From Cohnella mopanensis (lineage in GTDB: Bacteria > Bacillota > Bacilli > Paenibacillales > Paenibacillaceae), in the NCBI RefSeq assembly GCF_022352055.1, contig NZ_JAKRWM010000004.1, positions 434,001 to 498,000 of the forward strand: a DNA stretch of 64,000 nt, in the 5' to 3' direction. A model generated the notes under the pieces. That model did no database searches. It had not been told where the DNA came from and was given only the letters and a program-made list of their open reading frames with translations. Both the position numbers and the translations under genes were made by a program. Position 1 is the first letter of the stretch. Every line of letters begins with the position of its first letter. Positions 57,137-64,000 of the stretch are shown in pieces.

Positions 57137-57263
57137 AAGGAGAAAGCCTAGCGAAGAAGGTTCTACCTGATCTGAATCTCGCATATTTTGAAAGCATCGG
57201 CTGACCCGCATAGTCCGCAAAGAGAATATGCTGCCACCGAAATCGGATAGACGAGGTAGAGCC

Positions 57264-58376
57264 GTGAAATTGAGAGTTGGAAAAGAACAGCAAGCAACGG
57301 GCCTTCCTCTATGGATTGCATTCGCTAGTGGGATAATCGCATCCTTGTTGATATGGCTAGCTCTGCATAAGGGAGCCTCTTATCCAAGTCAACTAGAGGG
57401 AGAACACCCTTCGCCTCAAACGCAAACAAAAGCAGTGAGTACGCCTGACGACATTGCCGAAACGCAGATAACAGAGGAGAGGGAAGCCGGACAAGATCAG
57501 CCCCTAGTTCGGGTGCTCTTGTCTGAGTCTCATAAAGTAGAAACCGTTCCGCTGGAGACTTATGTCAGGGGCATAGTGGCGGCGGAGATGCCGATCGATT
57601 TTCAAGAGGCTGCTCTCGAAGCGCAAGCGCTTGCGGCACGCACCTATATTGTTCGTAGGCTAATAACCAAAGATCGCACAGGTATGACGACGTCGGAAGC
57701 AGATGTGACGGACACGCAGACTCATCAAGTATATCGTTCGTTGGCGGAAATGAATCAACTAGAAAAAAGGGATTCAGTCGGCTGGCAAAAGGTTGTGAAT
57801 GCGGTAAAGAGAACCGAGGGAGAAATTATTGTCTATCATGGTGAACCGATCGAGGCGCTATTTTTCTCTACGAGTAATGGATATACAGAAAACTCGGAAG
57901 AGGTATTCGCTACCAAGCTTCCATATCTACGCTCTGTCGCCAGCCCTTGGGATAAAGAGGAGTCACCTAGAGCGAGTGAAAGCGTGGAGATGGAACTGAC
58001 GGACTTTTATAGTAAATTAGGGCTGAGCGCGATCCCCGCCAGTACAAGCGACAAGGTGCAGCGGTCTCTACGTATACTTGAATGGACGACAGGGAAGAGA
58101 GTTAAAGAAATGCTGGCCGGGGCTAAGAAATTAACCGGTGAGGAGGTGCGCCACAAGCTAGGGTTGCGTTCGGCGGCTTTCGATTGGACCTTTGATCATA
58201 ACAAGATCATCCTAACCACTTACGGGAGCGGCCATGGCGTAGGCATGAGCCAGTGGGGGGCGGAAGGCATGGCTAAAGCGGGTAAGACTGCGCGCGAGAT
58301 TGTCGAATACTACTATTCGGGAGCGGGCGTGAAGGAAGTTTCGAAGCTTGCGAATGGTTGGAATTATGGAGCATAA
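57264..58376 (+). CDS. spoIID: Stage II sporulation protein D
   Basis: A 370-residue protein: one N-terminal membrane helix (about 15-35), a linker, then the SpoIID lytic transglycosylase domain (about 90-365). VLLSESHKVETVPLETYVRG, AAEMPIDFQEAALEAQALAA (with the catalytic Glu), FFSTSNGYTENSEEV and GHGVGMSQWGAEGMAK are diagnostic. It degrades septal peptidoglycan with SpoIIM and SpoIIP during engulfment. The GTG at 57264 follows GAGGT; an ATG at 57228 is an alternative with a weaker site. No convincing sigma-E promoter was seen upstream. Confidence 0.95.
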   Translation: MKLRVGKEQQATGLPLWIAFASGIIASLLIWLALHKGASYPSQLEGEHPSPQTQTKAVSTPDDIAETQITEEREAGQDQPLVRVLLSESHKVETVPLETYVRGIVAAEMPIDFQEAALEAQALAARTYIVRRLITKDRTGMTTSEADVTDTQTHQVYRSLAEMNQLEKRDSVGWQKVVNAVKRTEGEIIVYHGEPIEALFFSTSNGYTENSEEVFATKLPYLRSVASPWDKEESPRASESVEMELTDFYSKLGLSAIPASTSDKVQRSLRILEWTTGKRVKEMLAGAKKLTGEEVRHKLGLRSAAFDWTFDHNKIILTTYGSGHGVGMSQWGAEGMAKAGKTAREIVEYYYSGAGVKEVSKLANGWNYGA

Positions 58377-58419
58377 ATAGGTTGTCACTATAAAAATTGT
58401 AATCTTTCAATACAAACAG

Positions 58420-58448
58420 GTATAAAACCCCGTCACCTGGTAAGAATG
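58420..58448 (+). promoter_or_regulatory. Candidate sigma-F promoter of spoIIQ
   Basis: GTATA (58420-58424), a 14-bp spacer and GGTAAGAATG (58439-58448) match the sigma-F pattern at all defined positions. The spacer length equals that of the spoIIR candidate. The leader to the ribosome binding site would be very short. Confidence 0.75.
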
Positions 58449-58470
58449 GCTTACTGAGGTGATGATAATA

Positions 58471-59211
58471 ATGAATGAAGGAAACAACAAAACACCAAGA
58501 AAAATCGAAGAGTCACACAAGTCAGTTGCGGGTTCGTCTCCCGCTGTCAGGCCTACCGGATGGAAAAAGTTCCTTTCCAAGCGCTGGGTATTCCCTGCAG
58601 CTTACATGGCCGCGGCAGCAATCATCGTTACGATTCTCTGGCTGAACTCGGGAACGGGTGCGAAAGATTCGCACAAATCCGTTCCCAGTCTGACAGGTGT
58701 CGAGAACGAAGCGACTGCCAATGGACAATCTAGTCCAGAGGCATCCGCGGTAATCTCTAACGGGGAAACTCTCCGTTGGCCGGTAAACAAGATTGAAGAC
58801 ATGGACACGATCGTTCCGTTCTATGATGCGACGGCGTCCGTGGAAGAGCGCGAAGCAGCTACGGTGGAGTACAAGAATACGTTCTCGCCCCACATGGCTA
58901 CAGACTTAGCGCGTAAGGATGCCGAACCGTTTGAAGTTTTGGCTGCATTAAGTGGCAAGGTAACCATTGCTAGCCAAACTCCGACCAACGGCTACGAAGT
59001 GCAAATCGAGCACCCAGACGGTTTGGTCACTGTTTACCAAAGCTTGACAGATGTTAAAGTTCAAGTTGGCGACCAAGTTGAGCAAGGCGATGTCATCGCA
59101 TCTGCTGGCCAAAGCGAATTGGAGCCAACTGAAGGCGCGCACGTGCACTTCGAGGTTCGCAATAACGGTCTTTCGGTTAATCCGAACAACCTGATCAAAG
59201 CTGCGAAGTAA
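58471..59211 (+). CDS. spoIIQ: Stage II sporulation protein Q (LytM-domain, M23 family)
   Basis: A 246-residue forespore membrane protein: an N-terminal helix (about 38-58), a linker and a LytM domain (about 100-240). All four zinc ligands of active M23 enzymes are present: His141 and Asp145 (PHMATDLA) and His224/His226 (GAHVHFEV). B. subtilis SpoIIQ has lost one of these. It binds SpoIIIAH across the intermembrane space to form the engulfment channel. The ATG at 58471 follows GAGGTGAT. It is assigned spoIIQ, not a generic peptidase, by its place after spoIID and by its sigma-F promoter. Confidence 0.92.
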   Translation: MNEGNNKTPRKIEESHKSVAGSSPAVRPTGWKKFLSKRWVFPAAYMAAAAIIVTILWLNSGTGAKDSHKSVPSLTGVENEATANGQSSPEASAVISNGETLRWPVNKIEDMDTIVPFYDATASVEEREAATVEYKNTFSPHMATDLARKDAEPFEVLAALSGKVTIASQTPTNGYEVQIEHPDGLVTVYQSLTDVKVQVGDQVEQGDVIASAGQSELEPTEGAHVHFEVRNNGLSVNPNNLIKAAK

Positions 59212-59230
59212 GGGATTCAGAGAATATGGG

Positions 59231-59263
59231 GCGACCTTATCGCAATTACAGCGATAGGGTCGC
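59231..59263 (+). terminator. Terminator after spoIIQ
   Basis: GCGACCTTATCGC (59231-59243) pairs with GCGATAGGGTCGC (59251-59263) with one G-U pair, followed by a T-rich stretch. Confidence 0.85.
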
Positions 59264-59375
59264 TCTATTTCTGTTTTTTACCAGACAAATCTCGACAACG
59301 GAACGATCCATGTGTCATAATTCTTACCAACAACTAGTGAATACTCATCAGATTCCGATGGAAAGGTAGATTACC

Positions 59376-60509
59376 ATGAGGATTGTTGGGGTATCGGAAT
59401 TAGAGGTCGGGGATGTACTAGAGAAATCGGTACAAGGCACCAACGGCTTGGTTATGCTAGAGGCAGGTACAGTGCTAACGGAGAAGTATATTGATAGGCT
59501 CAAATCGCTTAGAATAAAGTTTATTCATATAAGCGATTCATCCGATCGGGATAAGGGTCCAAGCGTTATGGAAACGCGATCTTCCTTGACGGATTCTTGG
59601 GTTCGGCCGGACATCGACGAGATGAAAAACAACGAGAACGCGCGTAAGGAAGCGCTCAAGCTAGTGACGGAGTTCGTAGACAGAAACTTGATGCTTGAGC
59701 AGATCGTGCTGCCTTTTCCGGAAGGCAACTTCCGCCAGCAATTTCGCGATATGTTGATGGAGATAACCCTCCAGCCTGCATTGGCGGAAGAACTTGGCGT
59801 CATGATTCAGACCGATCGGATGTTGTTAGAGCACGCATTAAATGTGACCCTGTGCTCCACCGTAATCGGAAGCGCGCAGAAATTCGACAGCTCCAAAATA
59901 TACGACTTATCGCTAGGGGCATTATTCAGCGATATTGGCATGACCCGGTTGCCGTTGGAATTGGTTAAAGTCAATCGCGAATTGAAAGAGTCTGAGCTTG
60001 CCATACTCCGTCAGCATACAAGCGAAGGCTATCGCGTGCTGAAAGGGATCAAAGAAATTCCGCTGCTGTCCGCCCAATGTGCCTTGCTCCACCATGAGAG
60101 ATATCGGGGATCGGGATATCCGCTCGGCATGGCGAAAGACAATATTCCGGAGTTCGCGCAAATCGTAGGGCTGTCGGATGTGTACAGTGCTATAGGGTCG
60201 CCTCGCCATCATCGGAACGCATACCGCCCGGCAGAGGCGATTGAGTACTTACTGGCATCAGGCAATTATGATTTTGAGTGGAATTTGATTAAAGCATTTC
60301 TGAATCACGTCATCATTTATCCGGTAGATACGATTGTATGGCTAAGCAACGGGCAGACAGCAACGGTAATGGAGACGGAACGGCGTCCGATTCAGCGCCC
60401 GCTTGTACAGGTTTTAACCGAACATGACGGAACGCCGGTAAAAATTCCTTATACGCTTGAATTGCAGAGTCATACGAACGTCGTAATCGTTGGCAAGACC
60501 GACAATTGA
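59376..60509 (+). CDS. HD-GYP domain protein with degenerate active site
   Basis: A 377-residue protein of the c-di-GMP phosphodiesterase family. A short N-terminal domain (about 1-60) contains VGDVLEKSVQGTNGLVMLEA, common in Paenibacillaceae HD-GYP proteins. In the HD domain the first His is kept (HALNVTLCST), but the HD dyad reads LFSDIGMTRLP: the His is Ser and the following Lys is Met. The GYP part HHERYRGSGYPLGM is normal. Loss of the dyad His suggests weak or no phosphodiesterase activity, so it may act as a c-di-GMP sensor. It lies between spoIIQ and spoIIID. Confidence 0.88.
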   Translation: MRIVGVSELEVGDVLEKSVQGTNGLVMLEAGTVLTEKYIDRLKSLRIKFIHISDSSDRDKGPSVMETRSSLTDSWVRPDIDEMKNNENARKEALKLVTEFVDRNLMLEQIVLPFPEGNFRQQFRDMLMEITLQPALAEELGVMIQTDRMLLEHALNVTLCSTVIGSAQKFDSSKIYDLSLGALFSDIGMTRLPLELVKVNRELKESELAILRQHTSEGYRVLKGIKEIPLLSAQCALLHHERYRGSGYPLGMAKDNIPEFAQIVGLSDVYSAIGSPRHHRNAYRPAEAIEYLLASGNYDFEWNLIKAFLNHVIIYPVDTIVWLSNGQTATVMETERRPIQRPLVQVLTEHDGTPVKIPYTLELQSHTNVVIVGKTDN

Positions 60510-60530
60510 ACGGAACTTGAACGGACGGAA

Positions 60531-60561
60531 GACGGAAGGGGAGCCCCCTTCCGTCTTTTTT
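60531..60561 (+). terminator. Terminator after the HD-GYP gene
   Basis: GACGGAAGGGG (60531-60541) pairs with CCCCTTCCGTC (60545-60555), followed by six T residues. Confidence 0.92.
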
Positions 60562-60651
60562 CTTAGGGCTTAAGAAGCACTCCCGCGCCTGTTGGACCTA
60601 CTTTTGGAGTCAAAAAAGGGACTTTCCTAGCCTGTCAGGCTTGGCTACATA

Positions 60652-60679
60652 GAATAAGTGACCGCGCCCCTCATATACT
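60652..60679 (+). promoter_or_regulatory. Possible sigma-E promoter of spoIIID
   Basis: CATATACT (60672-60679) fits the CATAnnnT -10 pattern of sigma-E, with a weak GAATA-type -35 about 15 bp upstream. spoIIID is sigma-E-dependent in B. subtilis. The match is partial. Confidence 0.35.
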
Positions 60680-60711
60680 GTACCAATCTATTTCAGCAGG
60701 GAGGCGGGAGC

Positions 60712-60999
60712 GTGCACGATTACATCAAGGAACGTACGATTAAGATTGGCCGAAGCATAGTGGAGACGCGCAATACGGTGCGTACGATAGCCAAAGAATT
60801 CGGCGTCTCCAAAAGCACGGTGCATAAAGACTTAACTGAGCGGCTGCCGGAGATTAATCCGGACTTGGCTGATCAGGTAAAGCACATACTTGAGTATCAC
60901 AAGTCGATCCGGCACCTAAGGGGAGGAGAAGCGACCAAAATCAAATACAAGAAGACGACAATCAAAAAACGGGAAGTTATGACAGCGGGAAAGTCATAA
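60712..60999 (+). CDS. spoIIID: Stage III sporulation protein D
   Basis: A 95-residue DNA-binding regulator of the mother cell. The helix-turn-helix TVRTIAKEFGVSKSTVHKDL and the basic C-terminal helix (KIKYKKTTIKKRE) are as in B. subtilis SpoIIID. It represses or activates many sigma-E and sigma-K genes. It starts at GTG with GGGAGGCGGGAG upstream; a longer in-frame start would add residues not found in relatives. mbl follows, as in B. subtilis. Confidence 0.96.
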   Translation: MHDYIKERTIKIGRSIVETRNTVRTIAKEFGVSKSTVHKDLTERLPEINPDLADQVKHILEYHKSIRHLRGGEATKIKYKKTTIKKREVMTAGKS

Positions 61000-61105
61000 T
61001 TTTTACTGGCGATGTCGAAAGGAAAAGAAGGATTTTACGCTTAAGCGGCGAATATTATACTATTACAATATCAGACACTTCATATTGGTGAGGGATAATA
61101 GACGC

Positions 61106-62104
61106 ATGTTTAGCAAAGACATCGGAATCGATCTGGGTACGGCTAACGTATCTATTCACGTAAAAGGCAAGGGAGTCGTACTTGACGAACCCTCCGTTGT
61201 CGCCATTGAAAGCGACACTCGCAAGGTGCTAGCCGTAGGGGAAGAAGCCCATCGGATGGTCGGGCGTACACCGGGCAATATTATTGCGATTCGTCCGTTA
61301 AGGGACGGCGTTATTGCCGACTTTGAAGTGACGGATATGATGCTTAAGGCATTTATCCAACGCGTCGGAGGCCGGAATTGGTACAGCCGCCCACGTATTC
61401 TGATTTGCGCTCCAACGAACATTACGTCTGTAGAACAGAAAGCGATCCGCGAAGCAGCCGAGAGAAGCGGCGCCAAGGAAGTCTTCCTAGAGGAAGAAGC
61501 GAAGGCGGCAGCAATCGGGGCAGGGATGGATATTTTCCAGCCGAGCGGAAACATGGTTGTCGATATAGGCGGAGGTACGACGGATGTTGCCGTTCTTTCC
61601 ATGGGCGACGTCGTAACCGCCTCTTCTCTTAAAGTCGCAGGGGACAAGTTCGACGCCGCGATCATGAGATACATAAAGAACAAATATAAGCTTCTAATCG
61701 GTGAGCGTACGAGCGAGGACATCAAGATCAAAATCGGAACCGTTTACCTAAGCGGGCGGAGAGAGGAAATGGATATTCGGGGCCGAGATATGGTGACCGG
61801 TCTTCCTCTCACGGTAACGATTCACTCCGACGAAGTTCGCGAGGCGTTGTGGGAACCGGTAATGTCTATCGTCGCTTCCGCTAAGTCCGTGTTAGAGCGC
61901 ACCCCTCCGGAATTGTCCGCGGATATTATTGATCGCGGAGTCATCCTGACCGGAGGCGGGGCGCTGCTCGATGGGCTCGATGCGCTGTTGGCCGACGAGA
62001 TCAAAGTGCCGGTGTTGATCGCCGAGGATCCGATGCATTGCGTTGTTAAAGGGACCGGAATCATGCTCGACCATCTTGACAAGATGACCCGTAAGCTGGG
62101 TTAA
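61106..62104 (+). CDS. mbl: MreB-family rod-shape actin homologue (Mbl)
   Basis: A 332-residue bacterial actin. The nucleotide-binding motifs are DIGIDLGTANVSIHVKGKG (phosphate 1), VDIGGGTTDVAVLS (phosphate 2) and LTGGGALLDGLD (adenosine). It directs cylindrical wall synthesis. Assignment to Mbl rather than MreB rests on its place between spoIIID and flhO, as in B. subtilis. The ATG at 61106 follows GAGGGA by 11 bp. An in-frame start at 61085 is less likely. Confidence 0.95.
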   Translation: MFSKDIGIDLGTANVSIHVKGKGVVLDEPSVVAIESDTRKVLAVGEEAHRMVGRTPGNIIAIRPLRDGVIADFEVTDMMLKAFIQRVGGRNWYSRPRILICAPTNITSVEQKAIREAAERSGAKEVFLEEEAKAAAIGAGMDIFQPSGNMVVDIGGGTTDVAVLSMGDVVTASSLKVAGDKFDAAIMRYIKNKYKLLIGERTSEDIKIKIGTVYLSGRREEMDIRGRDMVTGLPLTVTIHSDEVREALWEPVMSIVASAKSVLERTPPELSADIIDRGVILTGGGALLDGLDALLADEIKVPVLIAEDPMHCVVKGTGIMLDHLDKMTRKLG

Positions 62105-62130
62105 CCAGTGCAAACTAGGAGGATGGCTCC

Positions 62131-62997
62131 ATGTTAAGAGGTTTATACACAGCTGCATCGGGGATGTTGGCCCAACAGCGGCGTCACGATACGATTACGA
62201 ACAATATTGCGAATCTGAATACGCCCGGTTTCAAAGGGAGTAATGCCGTTAGCCGCTCGTTTCCGGACATGCTGATCTCAGTCATGGGCGGGGCTAATCC
62301 GCCTTCAGGAAACGTAGGTAAGCTCAGCACAGGTGTATTCGCTGAAGAAAATCTTCTCAGTATGGGCCAAGGAGATTTGAAAGAAACCTATCGCTTTCAG
62401 GACTTAGCGTTAGTCTCCGATATTCTCGTAAACGGCGTCGCCTTCGATGAATCCGGTAAAAACGTGGACCAGAACGGTAATGTGACATATAAGCCTCAAG
62501 CCTACTTCGCGGTAACTTCCGCTCAAGGCGAAGAGCTTTATACGAGAGATGGAAGTTTCAAAACCGCGCCTGACGGCAAGTTAATAACTTCTGACGGGTT
62601 AGAAGTAACTGGCGCGAACGGGCAACCGATCGTTGTGGATGTGCCATGGGAGCAAATCACTGTAAGTGCAGATGGCAGACTTATAGACGCCATAACGCAC
62701 TTGCCGCTGAACGGAGATCCGCAATTGCGGATTATGCGAGTGGACAATCCTAACTTCCTCTTACGCCAAGGGGATGGAAGGTTTCGTTATCAAGGAGATG
62801 CCGCAGGCATTCGCCAAGTCGCAGTGGGAGATCGCGTAGAAGTCCGTCAAGGTTACCTTGAGCGTTCCAATGTCGATGCTGCCCAGTCGTCTATTGACCT
62901 GATGGCGGCGCTTCGTGCGTATGAAGCCAACCAAAAAGTCATTCAAACGTATGATCGCAGCTTGGATAAGGCCGTTAACGAGATTGGACGGGTATAA
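62131..62997 (+). CDS. flhO: Flagellar hook-basal body protein FlhO (FlgF/FlgG-like)
   Basis: A 288-residue rod or hook-type protein. LRGLYTAASGMLAQQRRHDT and NIANLNTPGFKGSNAV form the N-terminal flagellar rod motif. The C-terminus LERSNVDAAQSSIDLMAALR and YEANQKVIQTYDRSLDKAVN is the matching coiled coil. In B. subtilis FlhO and FlhP build the distal rod. AGGAGG precedes the ATG. It is followed by flhP after 26 bp. Confidence 0.95.
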   Translation: MLRGLYTAASGMLAQQRRHDTITNNIANLNTPGFKGSNAVSRSFPDMLISVMGGANPPSGNVGKLSTGVFAEENLLSMGQGDLKETYRFQDLALVSDILVNGVAFDESGKNVDQNGNVTYKPQAYFAVTSAQGEELYTRDGSFKTAPDGKLITSDGLEVTGANGQPIVVDVPWEQITVSADGRLIDAITHLPLNGDPQLRIMRVDNPNFLLRQGDGRFRYQGDAAGIRQVAVGDRVEVRQGYLERSNVDAAQSSIDLMAALRAYEANQKVIQTYDRSLDKAVNEIGRV

Positions 62998-63002
62998 TAC
63001 AC

Positions 63003-63019
63003 GCCATAAGGAGGAACTC
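63003..63019 (+). promoter_or_regulatory. Ribosome binding site of flhP inside a small hairpin
   Basis: AAGGAGGAACTCCT contains AGGAG and CTCCT as a perfect 5-bp inverted repeat with a GAA loop. The Shine-Dalgarno sequence could thus be partly masked until ribosomes arrive from flhO. The stem is short. Confidence 0.4.
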
Positions 63020-63023
63020 CTAA

Positions 63024-63866
63024 GTGAATAACTCGATGATCACCGCGTCTGTCTCCATGGGCGCCCTTCAGCAGAAGTTGGATATCCTTGCTGATAACTT
63101 TGCCAACTCTAATACGGTTGGTTATAAACGTAAATCTGCCGTATTCGAAGATATATTGACAAGCCTTAATCCCCATGTGGAAGACTTCAACCAACCGGGG
63201 AGACGGACTCCACTAGGATTTACTCAAGGTTGGGGAACGAGACTAACTTCCATTCAGACGGATATGTCGCAAGGCGTGCTGCAAGAGACCGGGAATATGA
63301 CTGACGTAGCGATCGAAGGAAACGGATTGTTCGAGGTTCGTACGGATGGCAATCTGAACGGGCCCCGCACGTTTACTCGACAAGGCCCCTTTCAACTGAC
63401 TCCGACATTAAACGGTGATCGAATTCTCGTAACGAACTCGGGGCAACAAGTCATTGGGGATACGGGTAACGGGGATGATTTCATTCATGTGCCGGCGGGT
63501 TACGAGCTTTCCATCGGAGCGGATGGAACATTGACTGCAGTAGGAAGCGGGGATAATCCTCCGCTAAATCTGGGGAGACTGAAATTGGTGCAAGTGACCA
63601 ATCCAGAACTGCTGCGAGCCGTTGCGGATAATCTGTTTGGAATTCCGGAGAACATTAACCCTGATGAGGTTGTTCGTGATGTTACGTTACTTGCTAACGG
63701 TGAGTCCAGCGTTGCCGTTCGCCAAGGCTTCGTAGAGCAATCCAATGTGAATATAGCGGATGAAATGACCGATTTGATGATCGTGCAACGAGCTTATCAA
63801 TTGAGCGCAAGAGCTCTTTCCTCCAGTGAGCAAATGATGGGGATGGCGAATAACTTGCGTGGATAA
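63024..63866 (+). CDS. flhP: Flagellar hook-basal body protein FlhP (FlgG-like)
   Basis: A 280-residue rod protein, paralogous to FlhO. It has the N-terminal MGALQQKLDILADNFANSNT and VGYKRKSAVFEDIL, a variable centre, and the C-terminal VEQSNVNIADEMTDLMIVQR and AYQLSARALSSSEQMMGMAN. It starts at GTG with AAGGAGG upstream. Second gene of the flhO-flhP pair, as in B. subtilis. Confidence 0.95.
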   Translation: MNNSMITASVSMGALQQKLDILADNFANSNTVGYKRKSAVFEDILTSLNPHVEDFNQPGRRTPLGFTQGWGTRLTSIQTDMSQGVLQETGNMTDVAIEGNGLFEVRTDGNLNGPRTFTRQGPFQLTPTLNGDRILVTNSGQQVIGDTGNGDDFIHVPAGYELSIGADGTLTAVGSGDNPPLNLGRLKLVQVTNPELLRAVADNLFGIPENINPDEVVRDVTLLANGESSVAVRQGFVEQSNVNIADEMTDLMIVQRAYQLSARALSSSEQMMGMANNLRG

Positions 63867-63929
63867 TCTTAAACGGACTAAGGCGAAAACAAGTCCGCGA
63901 CGTTGTGCGCTGAAGGAGACGAAATCTTC

Positions 63930-64000
63930 ATGGCTGCACCAACCCGTTCAAATGAACAAGGCAAAAGATCCTCAGGAAGGGTTATTGCCCGGATAATTTG
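63930..64000 (+). CDS. Start of an EpuA-like small membrane protein (partial)
   Basis: Only 23 codons are visible before the window ends: a polar N-terminus (MAAPTRSNEQGKRSSGRVIA) leading into RII. AAGGAGA lies upstream of the ATG. In Paenibacillaceae the gene after flhP is often an EpuA-domain membrane protein, sometimes labelled as an RNA polymerase beta-like subunit, with a short basic N-terminus followed by one membrane helix. The visible part agrees but cannot prove it. Confidence 0.5.
   Translation, partial: MAAPTRSNEQGKRSSGRVIARII

Noticed and set aside
55871-57227. A complete IS element with exact ends and target-site duplications
   Set aside because: No matching direct repeats or canonical IS1595 terminal repeats could be found by eye; only the imperfect inverted copies of the dispersed repeat flank the gene.
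57137-57263. A sigma-E promoter for spoIID (GCATATT followed by GCATAGT)
   Set aside because: The spacing of about 20 bp between the two boxes is too long and the -10 match is poor.

Overview
The window is a chromosomal segment of an endospore-forming, flagellated Firmicute, most likely Paenibacillaceae (Paenibacillus or Cohnella). The evidence is the sporulation genes (spoIIR, spoIID, spoIIQ, spoIIID), the order prfA-prmC...spoIIR-ywlC-mntP-ywlE-ywlG-glyA-upp-mnaA-atp operon...ywzB-murA-spoIID-spoIIQ-spoIIID-mbl-flhO-flhP that matches Bacillus subtilis, strong AGGAGG ribosome binding sites, frequent GTG/TTG starts, and an 11-gene nuo operon without nuoEFG. No rRNA, tRNA, prophage or CRISPR array was seen.

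Layout. 1-3750: the end of an ATP-grasp/alpha-E/transglutaminase operon, then a guanine-type purine riboswitch in front of an FAD-dependent dehydrogenase. 3800-18000: an accessory and regulatory region holding a YeiH transporter with a divergent LysR regulator, a sensor kinase convergent with its probable response regulator, an acyltransferase, a DsbA-like protein, an aldo/keto reductase, an Rrf2 regulator with a clear operator, thioredoxin, a TetR-YhgE pair sharing a 25-bp operator, two lipoproteins and a 47-residue small gene. 18000-33000: housekeeping genes (ychF, prfA, prmC, thrC, spoIIR, ywlC, mntP, ywlE, ywlG, glyA, upp, mnaA). 33200-40600: the F1Fo ATP synthase operon with atpZ and atpI. 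40670-53800: dps, nuoABCDHIJKLMN and a secreted subtilase; this block lies between atpC and ywzB, where B. subtilis has nothing comparable. 53850-64000: ywzB-like gene, murA, a degenerate IS1595-type transposase gene, spoIID, spoIIQ, a degenerate HD-GYP gene, spoIIID, mbl, flhO, flhP and the start of an EpuA-like gene.

How the genes work together. The nuo and atp operons sit back to back, one building the proton gradient and the other using it. murA, mbl and mnaA serve the cell wall. spoIIR and spoIIQ each have a good candidate sigma-F promoter, as expected for forespore genes, while spoIID and spoIIID act in the mother cell.

The most notable signals are: (1) a complete guanine riboswitch with a readable antiterminator/terminator switch upstream of a poorly characterised FAD dehydrogenase; (2) two LexA-like boxes around the promoter of the degenerate transposase gene; (3) a family of about 30-bp dispersed repeats, two of which flank that gene in inverted orientation; (4) the paired TetR operators at yhgE; and (5) an HD-GYP protein that has lost the His of its HD dyad, next to a SpoIIQ that keeps all its zinc ligands.
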